Assembly (NCBI RefSeq): GCF_001685355.1
Contig: NZ_CP016438.1
Span: forward strand, 7,874,001 to 7,938,000
Length of the DNA stretch: 64,000 nt
Direction of reading: 5' to 3'
From: Streptomyces lincolnensis
Lineage (GTDB): Bacteria > Actinomycetota > Actinomycetes > Streptomycetales > Streptomycetaceae
Of this stretch, positions 53,814-61,898 are shown piece by piece. The translations under genes were made by a program, and so were the position numbers. How positions within the stretch are numbered: position 1 is the stretch's first letter; every line of letters starts with the position of its first letter. Below the pieces are notes generated by a model. It did no database searches and was not told where the DNA came from. It saw only the letters and a program-made list of their open reading frames with translations.

Positions 53814-54956
53814 GTGCAGCCAGCAAGTGAATCCCCCCAACCACCCTCCGGCCGTCTCCACCGGGCGCGGGCCCTCTACCGGGACGTCTCGAAGCGCAGG
53901 ACGACCTGGCTGCTGATCAAGGACACCGTCAACTCGTGCATCGAGTACCGCATCCTGGGCCTCGCGGCCGAGGCCGCCTTCTTCACCCTGCTGTCGGTGC
54001 CGCCCCTGCTGCTGAGCATGATCGGCCTGCTCGGCTACGTCGACGACTGGACCGGCACCGACACCATCAGCAGCCTGGAGAGCAACATCCTGGAGGCGTC
54101 GCGCACCGTCCTGTCCGACAAGGGCGTCGAGCAGATCGCCCAGCCGATCCTGGACGACGTGATGAAGGGCGGCCGCCCCGACGTCATCTCCGTCGGCTTC
54201 CTCTTCGCCCTGTGGTCCGGCTCGCGCGCGGTGAACGTCTTCATCGACACCATCACCGTCATGTACGGCCTCGACGGCGTCCGCGGCATCGTCAAGACCC
54301 GCCTCGTCGCCTTCCTGCTCTTCCTCGCGGCCCTGCTGATCGGCTCGGTCGCGCTGCCCCTGATGGTGGCCGGTCCGGACGCGGTGGTGGACATCGTCCC
54401 GTGGTCCGCGACCGTCGTGCAGGTCCTGTACTGGCCCGTCGTCCTCGTGCTCTCGATCGCCTTCCTGACGACCCTCTACCACGTCTCCGTGCCCGTGCGC
54501 TCCCCGTGGATCGAGGACGTCCCCGGCGCCCTCGTCGCCCTCGCCATGTGGGTCCTCGGCAGCTTCCTGCTGCGCATCTACCTCCAGACCACCGTCGAGG
54601 GCGCCTCGATCTACGGCTCCCTCGCCGCCGCCGTCGCGGTCATGCTGTGGATCGGCGTCTCCGCCTTCGCCGTCCTCGTCGGCGCCGCCGTCAACGCCGC
54701 CATCGACCGCGTCTGGCCCGCCGCCGCCACCGCCGCCGCCCGCGCCGCCAACGAACGCCTGCGCGAGGCCCAGGTCGCCGAGTACGTCGCCCGGGCCGCG
54801 GCCCGCGAATCCGGCCCGGACGACCCGGACGACCCCGACATGCCCTCGGAGTTCCCGGAACGCTGGTCCCGCTTCCTGCCTCCGGAGGACGTCACGTCCC
54901 GCCTGCGCACCCACGTGAAGAGCACACACCCACCGCACAAACCGGAGGGGTCGTAG
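53814..54956 (+). CDS. YihY/BrkB family inner membrane protein
   Basis: A 380-residue membrane protein with six or so helices. The family patterns RILGLAAEAAFFTLLSVPPL, VISVGFLFALWSGSRAVNVF and IYGSLAAAVAVMLWIGVSAF are present. The C-terminus is acidic and Pro-rich and cytoplasmic. Despite older naming as RNase BN, the family has no proven enzymatic role. GTG 53814 lies six bases after TACCTT with no ribosome site, so a leaderless mRNA is likely. Confidence 0.92.
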   Translation: MQPASESPQPPSGRLHRARALYRDVSKRRTTWLLIKDTVNSCIEYRILGLAAEAAFFTLLSVPPLLLSMIGLLGYVDDWTGTDTISSLESNILEASRTVLSDKGVEQIAQPILDDVMKGGRPDVISVGFLFALWSGSRAVNVFIDTITVMYGLDGVRGIVKTRLVAFLLFLAALLIGSVALPLMVAGPDAVVDIVPWSATVVQVLYWPVVLVLSIAFLTTLYHVSVPVRSPWIEDVPGALVALAMWVLGSFLLRIYLQTTVEGASIYGSLAAAVAVMLWIGVSAFAVLVGAAVNAAIDRVWPAAATAAARAANERLREAQVAEYVARAAARESGPDDPDDPDMPSEFPERWSRFLPPEDVTSRLRTHVKSTHPPHKPEGS

Positions 54957-54968
54957 CGGTACCCGAGG

Positions 54969-54989
54969 GCTCCCTGAAACCAAGGGAGC
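54969..54989 (+). terminator. Terminator of the YihY gene
   Basis: GCTCCCT-N7-AGGGAGC is a perfect 7-bp stem 13 bp after the YihY stop codon. Confidence 0.6.
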
Positions 54990-54997
54990 GCGGAACA

Positions 54998-55037
54998 CGC
55001 CTTTAGGGGCGCGGGGAACTGCGCGACCAGCCACAAC
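54998..55037. repeat. Dispersed Streptomyces repeat (copy 2)
   Basis: GCGCGGGGAACTGCGCGACC continuing to AGCC is the reverse complement of the element at 40514-40555. Here the central palindrome is reduced (CCTTTAGGGG). It lies between the convergent YihY and NmrA genes and may act as a terminator for the leftward NmrA gene. Confidence 0.75.
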
Positions 55038-55076
55038 GAACCGGCACCAGGCAACGAACCCCGCACCCCAACGGCG

Positions 55077-55910
55077 CTACGCCTTCCAAACACCCGCCGC
55101 AGCCGCTTCCCGCACGAACTCCCCGAAGTCCCGCGCTCCACGCCCCAACACCTGCCGCACATCATCGGTGGTGTGCGCGTTACGCCCGTCCATCAACCCC
55201 TCGAACACCTCCACCAACAGCTCCACGGTCTCCGGCGCCTCCCCGAACCCCGCCAACGCTTCCCCGTACGCCGCCGCAGGCAACGGCGTGTACACGATCG
55301 ACATCCCCGTGGCGGAGGAGATCTCCGCGACCGCCTCCCGCCACGACAGCAGCCGCGGCCCCGTCAACTCCAACGTCCGCCCCACATACGGATCCCCGGA
55401 CACCAACACCGCCGCCACCACATCGGAGATGTCCCGCACATCGACGAACGGCTCCTTCACCTCACCCGCCGGGAACACCAGCTCCCCGTGCCGGATCCCC
55501 TCCACCAGCGGCCCCTCGCTGAAGTTCTGCGCGAACCACGTGGCCCGCACGATCGTCCAGTCGGCCCCCGACGACTTCAGCGCCTCCTCCGCCGGCAGCG
55601 CCTGCGTCTCCCCACGCGCCGACAGCAGCACCAGCCGCCGCACCCCGAGCCCGACCGCCTCGCGGGCCAGCGCCCCGATCCCCTCGGCCGCCGCGGGGGC
55701 GCCGATGTCGGTGGGGTACATGAGGTACGCCGCGTCCGCGTCCCGCAGGGTCTCCGCCCACGTCGTCGGGTCCTCCCAGTCGAACCCCCGCGCCCGGGAC
55801 GCGGCCCGGACCGTCAGCCCGGCCGCCCGCGCGGACTGCACCACCCGGCTCCCGGTACGCCCACTGGCCCCGGTCACCACAACCGTCGTGTTCTGCGTGT
55901 TTTCCGTCAT
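55077..55910 (-). CDS. NmrA-like NAD(P)-binding oxidoreductase/sensor
   Basis: A 277-residue atypical SDR protein. The dinucleotide motif is VVVTGASGRTGSRVV near residue 9; YLMYPTD, VLLSARGETQAL and IVRATWFAQNFSEG follow as in NmrA/QOR2-like proteins, which bind NAD(P) and act as redox sensors or quinone reductases. The Tyr-x3-Lys dyad of classical SDRs is not visible. GGAGGC precedes ATG 55910. Divergent from an AraC-type regulator 80 bp away that probably controls it. Confidence 0.9.
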   Translation of the reverse strand: MTENTQNTTVVVTGASGRTGSRVVQSARAAGLTVRAASRARGFDWEDPTTWAETLRDADAAYLMYPTDIGAPAAAEGIGALAREAVGLGVRRLVLLSARGETQALPAEEALKSSGADWTIVRATWFAQNFSEGPLVEGIRHGELVFPAGEVKEPFVDVRDISDVVAAVLVSGDPYVGRTLELTGPRLLSWREAVAEISSATGMSIVYTPLPAAAYGEALAGFGEAPETVELLVEVFEGLMDGRNAHTTDDVRQVLGRGARDFGEFVREAAAAGVWKA

Positions 55911-55990
55911 GCCTCCAGTCAACGGCGGCGCGCCCCAACGGCCCATCGCTGAACGGCTCATTCCCATGCGCGCGCGTCTACGCTGACGTC

Positions 55991-56926
55991 ATGGACGCTC
56001 TCGCAGGCCTTCTGGAAGGCCCCCGAGCCCGGGGCGCCTTCATGATCCGAGCGTGTTTCGATCCACCGTGGGCGGTACGCATCGAGGACCGCGCCCCCCT
56101 CACCGTCATGCTCATGGTCCGCGGCGAGTCATGGATCATGCCCGACGCGGGGGAGCGGGTCCGGCTGACCGCCGGCGACCTCGCCATCGCCCGCGGCCCC
56201 GACCCGTACACCTGCGCCGACGACCCCGGCACGGCACCGCAGGCGCTGATCCTGCCGGGCGCCGAGTGCCGCTATCCCGACGGCAGGTCCCTCAGCGGCA
56301 CGATGGACCTGGGCGTACGGACGTGGGGCGACCGCCTCGACGGGGCGGCCGTGATGCTGATCGGCACGTATCTGTGGCAGGGCGAGGTCAGCGGGCGCCT
56401 GCTGGACGCGTTGCCGCCGCTGCTCACCCTCACCTCCGACGTGTGGGACTGCCCGCTGACACCGATGCTCATGGACGAGATCGTCCGCGACGAGCCCGGC
56501 CAGGAGGTCGTCCTCGACCGCCTGCTCGACCTGCTGGTCATCGCCGCGCTGCGGGCCTGGTTCTCCCGCCCCGAGGCGCGCCCGCCCGCGTGGTACGTCG
56601 CGCTGTCCGACCCCGTCGTCGGCCGGGTGCTGCGGTTGATCCAGGACGATCCCGGACACGGGTGGACGGTGGCCACGCTGGCCTCCAAGGCGGGGGTGTC
56701 CCGGGCCGCGCTGGCCCGGCGGTTCACGGAGTTGGTGGGGGAGCCGCCGATGACGTACCTGACCGGGTGGCGGCTGGCGCTGGCGGCGGACCGGCTGCGG
56801 GACAGCGACGCGACCTTGGACGCCATCGCCCGGCAGGTGGGGTACGGGAGCGCGTTCGCCCTGTCGAGCGCGTTCAAGAGGGTGTACGGGGTGAGTCCGC
56901 AGGAGCACAGGGGGCGGGCGGCGTAG
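55991..56926 (+). CDS. AraC family regulator with cupin-type sensor
   Basis: A 311-residue regulator. The N-terminal part is cupin-like (PPWAVRIEDRAPLTVMLMVR, GDLAIARGPDPYTCAD). The C-terminal AraC double HTH shows WTVATLASKAGVSRAALARR and TLDAIARQVGYGSAFALSSA, then FKRVYGVSPQEHR. ATG 55991 lies six bases after TACGCT with no ribosome site. Divergent from the NmrA gene, which is the likely target, as in many cupin_6-AraC/oxidoreductase pairs. Confidence 0.93.
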   Translation: MDALAGLLEGPRARGAFMIRACFDPPWAVRIEDRAPLTVMLMVRGESWIMPDAGERVRLTAGDLAIARGPDPYTCADDPGTAPQALILPGAECRYPDGRSLSGTMDLGVRTWGDRLDGAAVMLIGTYLWQGEVSGRLLDALPPLLTLTSDVWDCPLTPMLMDEIVRDEPGQEVVLDRLLDLLVIAALRAWFSRPEARPPAWYVALSDPVVGRVLRLIQDDPGHGWTVATLASKAGVSRAALARRFTELVGEPPMTYLTGWRLALAADRLRDSDATLDAIARQVGYGSAFALSSAFKRVYGVSPQEHRGRAA

Positions 56927-56953
56927 GCCGTCGCCGGGCGTACGCTGGATCTC

Positions 56954-57640
56954 ATGTACGCGGAGAGGGCGTCCCGGCTCGCGGGCGCCGTCGTCTGGAC
57001 CAACGAACCGGCCGGGGATCCGGCCGGACGCGTTCTGCCCGACGGGTGCATGGATCTGCTCTGGAACGACGGGCGGTTGCTCGTCGCGGGGCCCGACACG
57101 CGGGCGTACGTCACCGGCGGGCCCGGCGCGTGGGCGGGTGTGCGTTTCCCTCCCGGTACCGCGCCCGCGCTCCTGGGTGTGCCGGCGCACGAACTGCGCG
57201 ACCGGCGCGTGGAGTTGACGGAGCTGCTGCCCGCGCCGGAGGTACGGCGGCTGACCGCGGCGGTGCACGCGGCCGTCGACCCGGCGACCGGGCTCGACGA
57301 GGTGGCGACCCGCTGGGCCACCGCGGCACAACCCCCGGACCCCCTGCTACGACGACTGGTCGCGGCCCTCGGCACCGGGCGCCCGGTCGCCGCGACCGCC
57401 GACGAACTCGGGCTCGGCGCGCGCCAGTTGCACCGCCGTTCGCTGAACGCCTTCGGGTACGGCCCGAAGACGCTGGCGAGGGTGCTGCGGTTGCAGCGGG
57501 CGCTCGCGCTGGCCCGCGCCGGGGTGTCGTTCGCGGACACCGCGGCTCGGGCCGGGTTCGCGGATCAGGCGCATCTGGCGCGGGACGTACGGGAGTTCAC
57601 CGGACTGCCGCTGGGGGAGCTACTGGGCCGGACCGGGTAG
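56954..57640 (+). CDS. AraC family helix-turn-helix regulator
   Basis: A 228-residue regulator. The N-terminal domain ([20 protein letters not shown], then [13 protein letters not shown]) is of the DUF6597-type found in AraC relatives that sense small ligands. The AraC HTH follows ([40 protein letters not shown]). TACGCT sits seven bases before ATG 56954 and no ribosome site is seen. It overlaps the convergent VOC gene by 21 bp; control of that gene is plausible but not shown. Confidence 0.9.
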   Translation: MYAERASRLAGAVVWTNEPAGDPAGRVLPDGCMDLLWNDGRLLVAGPDTRAYVTGGPGAWAGVRFPPGTAPALLGVPAHELRDRRVELTELLPAPEVRRLTAAVHAAVDPATGLDEVATRWATAAQPPDPLLRRLVAALGTGRPVAATADELGLGARQLHRRSLNAFGYGPKTLARVLRLQRALALARAGVSFADTAARAGFADQAHLARDVREFTGLPLGELLGRTG

Positions 57641-58024
57641 CGGCGCGAACAGGTCGACGCCGTTGCCGTCCGGGTCGACGAGGCACGCGTACCGCTGGCC
57701 CCACTCGGCGTCCCACGGCTTGCGCTCGCCCCGGTGTCCGGCGCCCACCATGTCCGCGTAGACGGTGTCGACCTCGGCCGGGCTGTCGCACAGCAGGGCC
57801 AGCGAGATACGGCCGCCCTCGGCCGGCGGCTGCCATTCCGGGTCGATCGAGCGGACGGTCTCCTCGCTGTCGAGCATCAGCCGCAGCCCGCCCGGGAGCG
57901 CGGCCTCGGCGTGCGGTTGCTTGTCGGCCCCCTCGGGGAAGTCGAGGCCGAGCCGGCGGTAGAAGGCGATGGAGGCGGCCAGGTCGGAAGCCACCACGCC
58001 GATCGCGTCGAATCGTGGAGTCAT
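57620..58024 (-). CDS. VOC family (glyoxalase-fold) protein
   Basis: A 134-residue vicinal-oxygen-chelate protein with paired beta-alpha-beta-beta-beta units: [20 protein letters not shown] near the start and [20 protein letters not shown] at the end. The metal-ligand positions are not the standard His/Glu set, so it may be a binding protein or an enzyme of unknown substrate. TACGGT is six bases before ATG 58024 with no ribosome site. Confidence 0.88.
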   Translation of the reverse strand: MTPRFDAIGVVASDLAASIAFYRRLGLDFPEGADKQPHAEAALPGGLRLMLDSEETVRSIDPEWQPPAEGGRISLALLCDSPAEVDTVYADMVGAGHRGERKPWDAEWGQRYACLVDPDGNGVDLFAPLPGPAQ

Positions 58025-58132
58025 GGGACCACCGTAGGCAGGGCACCCGACCGGGGTCTTGAAGGAATCGGACAGGCCCCCATGGAAGCCGCCTCCGGAC
58101 CTGCCGCGGGACCTGTCTGCCGCGTGGGTCTG

Positions 58133-58173
58133 CCGCGGTCCGTCCTGTCCCCCGCGTTCGGGACGGACCGCGG
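58133..58173. repeat. 13-bp inverted repeat
   Basis: CCGCGGTCCGTCC (58133-58145) pairs perfectly with GGACGGACCGCGG (58161-58173) around a 15-nt loop. It lies between divergent genes, so it is not placed as an ordinary terminator; operator, cruciform or leader structure are open. Confidence 0.65.
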
Positions 58174-58270
58174 CGCCCCGACAACGAGCATGCCGAGTGG
58201 GCGGTGATGGCGGCCACAATTGCCGCGGAAGTGACGGCCACACGGGATGTCCCACCCTCTGACCTGCGGG

Positions 58271-58303
58271 GACACCGTCCCGCGTGACGGTGTCGCGGGA
58301 CGG
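58271..58303 (+). promoter_or_regulatory. Two mutually exclusive hairpins upstream of HTH gene
   Basis: Hairpin A pairs GACACCGTC (58271-58279) with GACGGTGTC (58286-58294). Hairpin B pairs CCGTCCCGCG (58275-58284) with CGCGGGACGG (58294-58303). The arms overlap, so only one can form, as in attenuators or switches. They are 126 bp before the HTH-peptidoglycan-binding gene. Confidence 0.5.
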
Positions 58304-58428
58304 CCGCGGCGGGCGGTGGCCGATTCCGTACGGGCGCGGGAACCGCGGCCCCGGGGCGGCCGTGGAAGCTGATGCAAAATGCGACGGGGAACGGGGCACC
58401 GTGACCACGCACGCGGACGGGGTGGAAC

Positions 58429-59208
58429 ATGTCGCGTTGGAAGGGCCTGCCGGCGGAACTGGACCCCAGGGTCCGGCAGCTGGTGGTGCGATTACGTCGG
58501 CTCAAGGACCACAGTGGGCTGAGCGCGCGGCAATTGGCGGCCAAGACGGGATACAGCACCTCGTCCTGGGAGCGGTATCTGGGCGGCCGGTCACTCCCGC
58601 CCCGGGAGGCCGTCGAGGCGATGGCCCGCATCGCCGGCGAGGATCCGACCCGCCTCCTCGCGCTGCACGAGGTCGCCGCCGAGGCCTGGACGGAGCGGCG
58701 CGGGGGCGCCTCCGGGGGCAGGGCGGGCCACGTGGTGGAGTCCGTGCCCCGGCCCCGTCGATCGGCCCGGCCCTGGATCCGGACCCGGACCGCGGTCGTC
58801 GTGGGCGCGGTGGCGCTCGTCCTGGCCGTCTCCACGACGGTCCTGCTGGCCGTACGACTCGACCGTGACGGTGGCGAGAAGCAGGCGGCGCCCTCGGCCA
58901 CCCCCTCCTGGTCCATGCTGTCGCCGACGCCGTCGGAGCCGTCGTACACCTGCCGTCCGCGACGGATCGACGGTCTCTGGTACGGCGGCAACAGCCGTAC
59001 GAAGGAGGCGGTCCTGGCCAAGGGGCTCGTCGGCCCCGACGTGGCCGAGGCGCAGTGTCTGCTGCGGCGGGCCGGATACGCGCCGGGAGTCGTCGACGGG
59101 ATCTACGGGCCGCTGACGGAACGCGCGGTCAAGCAGGTGCAGCGGAAGGTCGGACTGGTCGTGGACGGCATTATCGGCCCGCACACCTGGGAGGCGCTGC
59201 GGGGATGA
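58429..59208 (+). CDS. HTH-membrane-peptidoglycan-binding protein
   Basis: A 259-residue protein with three parts. An XRE-type HTH spans about 14-80 (LSARQLAAKTGYSTSSWERY, LGGRSLPPREAV). One membrane helix covers 121-143. An extracytoplasmic PG_binding_1 domain covers about 204-258 (AEAQCLLRRAGYAPGVVDGI, YGPLTERAVKQVQRK, DGIIGPHTWEALRG). DNA-binding inside and a wall-binding domain outside suggest a one-component sensor of cell-wall state. It overlaps the next gene (ATGA), which has the same plan with another outer domain. Confidence 0.85.
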   Translation: MSRWKGLPAELDPRVRQLVVRLRRLKDHSGLSARQLAAKTGYSTSSWERYLGGRSLPPREAVEAMARIAGEDPTRLLALHEVAAEAWTERRGGASGGRAGHVVESVPRPRRSARPWIRTRTAVVVGAVALVLAVSTTVLLAVRLDRDGGEKQAAPSATPSWSMLSPTPSEPSYTCRPRRIDGLWYGGNSRTKEAVLAKGLVGPDVAEAQCLLRRAGYAPGVVDGIYGPLTERAVKQVQRKVGLVVDGIIGPHTWEALRG

Positions 59209-60050
59209 CACGCCCGAGCCCCGCCCCGGAGTCCGCCCGCCTGGCCGCCGCGCTCCGCGAGCTCAAGGAGCGCACCGGCCTCAGCTTCGTCGCCCTGGAG
59301 GCCCGGACCGCCTACAGCAAGTCCTCCTGGGACCGCTATCTCAACGGCCGGACACTCCCGCCCCGGCAGGCGGTCCAGGCGCTGTGCCGGCTGGCCGGTG
59401 AACCGGAGGGGCGCTGTCTGGCGCTCTGGGAGATCGCGGAGGCGGCGTCGAGCGGCCGCGCGGCGGAGGCGACGCGCGCGCCCGCGGAACCGGAACCGGA
59501 ACCGGAGCTGGTGCCGTCGCTGGAGAAGGGGACGGTCACCGATGTGCCCGTCCCCTCCGGCGCCCGGACGCACGCCGTGACGCTCCTCGCCATCCTCTGC
59601 GTCGTGCTGGTCGGAGCCCTGGCCGCGGCGCTGTTCCTGTGGCCGCCCGGGGACGGCTCGTCGAGGTCGTCCGTGTCGCCGTCTGCGGTCGCACCCCTGT
59701 GCGAGGGTGCCGCCTGCGAGGGCAAGAGCCCGATGGCCATGCACTGCGGCGCACGGCCGGACACCCTCGCCACGTACCGCACCGCCACCGGGGCGTCGCT
59801 GGAACTGCGCCACAGCAGGATGTGCGGGACGAGCTGGGCCCGGATGTGGGACACGCGGATCGGCGACCGGCTGGACATGCGAGCGGACGGCCCCGCCCGC
59901 TCCGTCCGGATCGCGGACGCCACCGACGCCAAGGAGTACATCTACACGTACATGACCGAGACCCGCCCCGGCACCACCGTCCGGGCGTGCTTCCGGCCCG
60001 TGGCCGGCGGGACGGAGGAGTGCTTCAGCGGCCGGGTGGCGAAGCGGTGA
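59205..60050 (+). CDS. HTH-membrane-DUF2690 protein
   Basis: A 281-residue paralogue of the upstream protein. The HTH shares the motif YSKSSWDRYLNGRTLPPRQA. An EPEPEPE linker precedes a membrane helix near 122-147. The outer part from about 166 is a DUF2690 domain with four or more Cys (LCEGAACEGK, MHCGARP, RMCGTSW, RACFRPV). ATG 59205 overlaps the upstream stop, so both are made together and may form a pair of membrane-tethered regulators. Function untested to my knowledge. Confidence 0.85.
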   Translation: MTRPSPAPESARLAAALRELKERTGLSFVALEARTAYSKSSWDRYLNGRTLPPRQAVQALCRLAGEPEGRCLALWEIAEAASSGRAAEATRAPAEPEPEPELVPSLEKGTVTDVPVPSGARTHAVTLLAILCVVLVGALAAALFLWPPGDGSSRSSVSPSAVAPLCEGAACEGKSPMAMHCGARPDTLATYRTATGASLELRHSRMCGTSWARMWDTRIGDRLDMRADGPARSVRIADATDAKEYIYTYMTETRPGTTVRACFRPVAGGTEECFSGRVAKR

Positions 60051-60062
60051 GAGCCTCCCGGC

Positions 60063-60689
60063 TCAGCCGAAGGTCACCGGCCCGCGCGGCGAGTCCACGG
60101 TGAAGGAGAACCCGACCGGTCCGGTGGTGAGGTCGAGCGTGGCCCCCACGGCGGCCAGCAGCGGCCGGATCCCGTCCGGGTCCGGGGCGCGTGCCGACAG
60201 CGCGAGCAGGGGAGTGGTGGGCAGTCCCGACGCCGACGGATGGACCGTCGACCCCCAGTCGATCAGGAACGGCACCAGACCCGACGGGTGCGCGCCCTCG
60301 CCGTCCGTCAGCCGCCACTCCAGCAGCGTGCCGTCGGGCCTGCGGCGGCTCATCGCCCGTACGGCACCGGGGTCGTACCCCTGCTCCCGCGCCGCCTCGA
60401 CCGCCGCGTCCAGATCGGGCGGGCTGATCGCCCAGGTCACCGTCCGCGGCCCGGCCAGCAGGTCCACGTCGAACGGCCGCGGCCCCTTGTACGCCGCCTG
60501 CTCCGGATCCGGCCCGATGATCTCCAGATAACTCGCCCCGCCCAGCGCCACCAACGTGTTCCGCGTCCCCAGCCCCACATGCACTCCACCCGGCGCCGGG
60601 ACCACCCCGGTACGCCGGGCGAAGTCCTCCACCGTCGCGGCGAGATCGGGCGTCGCGAGGACGAGGTGATCCAGCTGTGGATGGCTCAT
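60063..60689 (-). CDS. VOC/glyoxalase-like protein
   Basis: A 208-residue protein of the Glyoxalase_3-like group, with LDHLVLATPDLAATVEDFAR and GGVHVGLGTRNTLVALGGAS then YLEIIGPDPEQ at the N-terminus. The second half ends FSFTVDSPRGPVTFG. Enzymatic role unknown. A GGGAGAG ribosome site precedes ATG 60689. Its stop is 13 bp from the convergent HTH-DUF2690 gene. Confidence 0.88.
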   Translation of the reverse strand: MSHPQLDHLVLATPDLAATVEDFARRTGVVPAPGGVHVGLGTRNTLVALGGASYLEIIGPDPEQAAYKGPRPFDVDLLAGPRTVTWAISPPDLDAAVEAAREQGYDPGAVRAMSRRRPDGTLLEWRLTDGEGAHPSGLVPFLIDWGSTVHPSASGLPTTPLLALSARAPDPDGIRPLLAAVGATLDLTTGPVGFSFTVDSPRGPVTFG

Positions 60690-60752
60690 CGCTCTCCCAG
60701 AAGCTTTGTCGATACGTACATGCCAAGTGGGCTCTGTGCCTAGAGTGGCGCT

Positions 60753-61268
60753 GTGGAATGGACAACTCTCGTTGCCACCTTGTTGGGCGCCGCGATCGCG
60801 ATGAGCACCTCACTCATGGTGGAGATCCGCAAGGTGCGGCACGACACCGAGTCCGAGGGGCGCAGAACCCGACGCGAGATATACGCCGAGTACCTCACGG
60901 TACTTTCCCAGGCGCGATGGGAACTCTCGGGCGTCGCGGCCGACAGCGAACTGTCCGACGCGGCACGCCGAGCGCGGGCCAATGAGATCTTCGCGCGCTG
61001 CTACCAGATACGGCACCAACTCGAGCTCTACTCTCCCGGCAGCGTGGAGGAGCCGGCGCTGATCTACTTCCGCCACCTTCGCGACTTCCGCAACGCCGTC
61101 CGCGGCGGGCTGCGAGACGGTGTGCCCGACGTCGACGCGGAGCGCGCGTACGCCGACCACATCCAGAAGGTCAAAGAGCAGTTCGGGCGGTGCCGCGACG
61201 CGATGCGCGCCGACATCAACCCACGCGGGTCGCAGCAGCGGTGGCGTGGGCTGCAGCGACGGACTTAG
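60753..61268 (+). CDS. Small membrane protein with cytoplasmic helical domain
   Basis: A 171-residue protein of unknown family. One N-terminal membrane helix (TTLVATLLGAAIAMSTSLMV) is followed by a long Arg/Glu-rich helical region (EIRKVRHDTESEGRRTRREI, EYLTVLSQARWELSGVAADS) that probably forms a coiled coil. GTG 60753 stands six bases after TAGAGT with no ribosome site, indicating a leaderless mRNA. Similar single-helix proteins occur near regulators in Streptomyces; function unknown. Confidence 0.8.
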   Translation: MEWTTLVATLLGAAIAMSTSLMVEIRKVRHDTESEGRRTRREIYAEYLTVLSQARWELSGVAADSELSDAARRARANEIFARCYQIRHQLELYSPGSVEEPALIYFRHLRDFRNAVRGGLRDGVPDVDAERAYADHIQKVKEQFGRCRDAMRADINPRGSQQRWRGLQRRT

Positions 61269-61276
61269 CATGCCCC

Positions 61277-61480
61277 ATGGTCGTGGTGCTCCTGCTCCTC
61301 CTGCTCGTTGTGATCGCGATCGCCGGTGCCGTCATGAGCGCGGGAGCTCAGGGGGTGCGGTCGGCGTCGGAACGGCTCAAGTCCTCCAACGCCTCTCGCG
61401 GAACGACCCGTTGCGCCCACTGCGGCAGCCGCGACAAGTGGACTGGTAGGCGTGGGAAATGTGAGTGCGGCTACGACTGA
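61277..61480 (+). CDS. 67-residue membrane protein with zinc ribbon
   Basis: A short protein with one N-terminal helix (VVVLLLLLLVVIAIAGAVMS) and a C-terminal RCAHCGSRDKWTGRRGKCEC motif (CxxC and CxC, ending GYD), a likely zinc ribbon on the cytoplasmic side. ATG 61277 lacks a ribosome site; it is 8 bp downstream of the previous gene, so co-transcription is likely. An alternative ATG at 61270 is in another frame. Function unknown. Confidence 0.7.
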   Translation: MVVVLLLLLLVVIAIAGAVMSAGAQGVRSASERLKSSNASRGTTRCAHCGSRDKWTGRRGKCECGYD

Positions 61481-61539
61481 ACCGGCTGCTATGGAACCCC
61501 GATACCTCACTCCGGCCGGGCTTGCCTGATCGCACTTCC

Positions 61540-61713
61540 CTAGCGCCTCCTCCATCGACGGACAGCTCCGAGGATTTGGGAGAGCACCTTGAGCGCGGCG
61601 CTCCGGCGGGCCGGCTTGCGTGACCAGACGGCGGGCAGGACGACTCCCACGTAGAGCGCGGTGAAGACGAGGACCGCGAGCAGGACGGGGAGGTGAAACG
61701 GCGGGAAGGCCAT
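61540..61713 (-). CDS. 57-residue single-helix membrane protein
   Basis: A short protein with one membrane helix (LPVLLAVLVFTALYVGVVLP) and a basic C-terminus (SRKPARRSAALKVL, RRWRRR). GAAGGA precedes ATG 61713, supporting this start over one further upstream at 61755. No family recognised. It is divergent from the HTH-NACHT gene. Confidence 0.65.
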   Translation of the reverse strand: MAFPPFHLPVLLAVLVFTALYVGVVLPAVWSRKPARRSAALKVLSQILGAVRRWRRR

Positions 61714-61898
61714 GGGACTTCCTTCGGTGGTGGTGACGGCGAACCGCTGACGCAACGAGGTTCACCGCACCGGACCGGGATGCCGCCGGATTCCGAATCC
61801 CACCGAACTCCCGGCAGGAGACGCAGGTCAGCCCGTACGCTTCGAGGAACTCCGCCGAACCGCGTCGAAGGTGAAGTCGAGGGTGAAGGAGTGGGGAG

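Larger units (their letters stand above)
58025..58428. other. 404-bp intergenic region rich in hairpins
   Basis: It separates the leftward VOC gene from the rightward HTH-peptidoglycan-binding gene. It contains a 13-bp stem at 58133-58173 and two overlapping, mutually exclusive hairpins at 58271-58303. No coding sequence is convincing. Confidence 0.6.

Noticed and set aside
53426..53830. 134-codon rightward frame in the Dap-YihY intergenic region
   Set aside because: No ribosome site, no family pattern, runs into the YihY start; likely a chance opening in lower-GC DNA.
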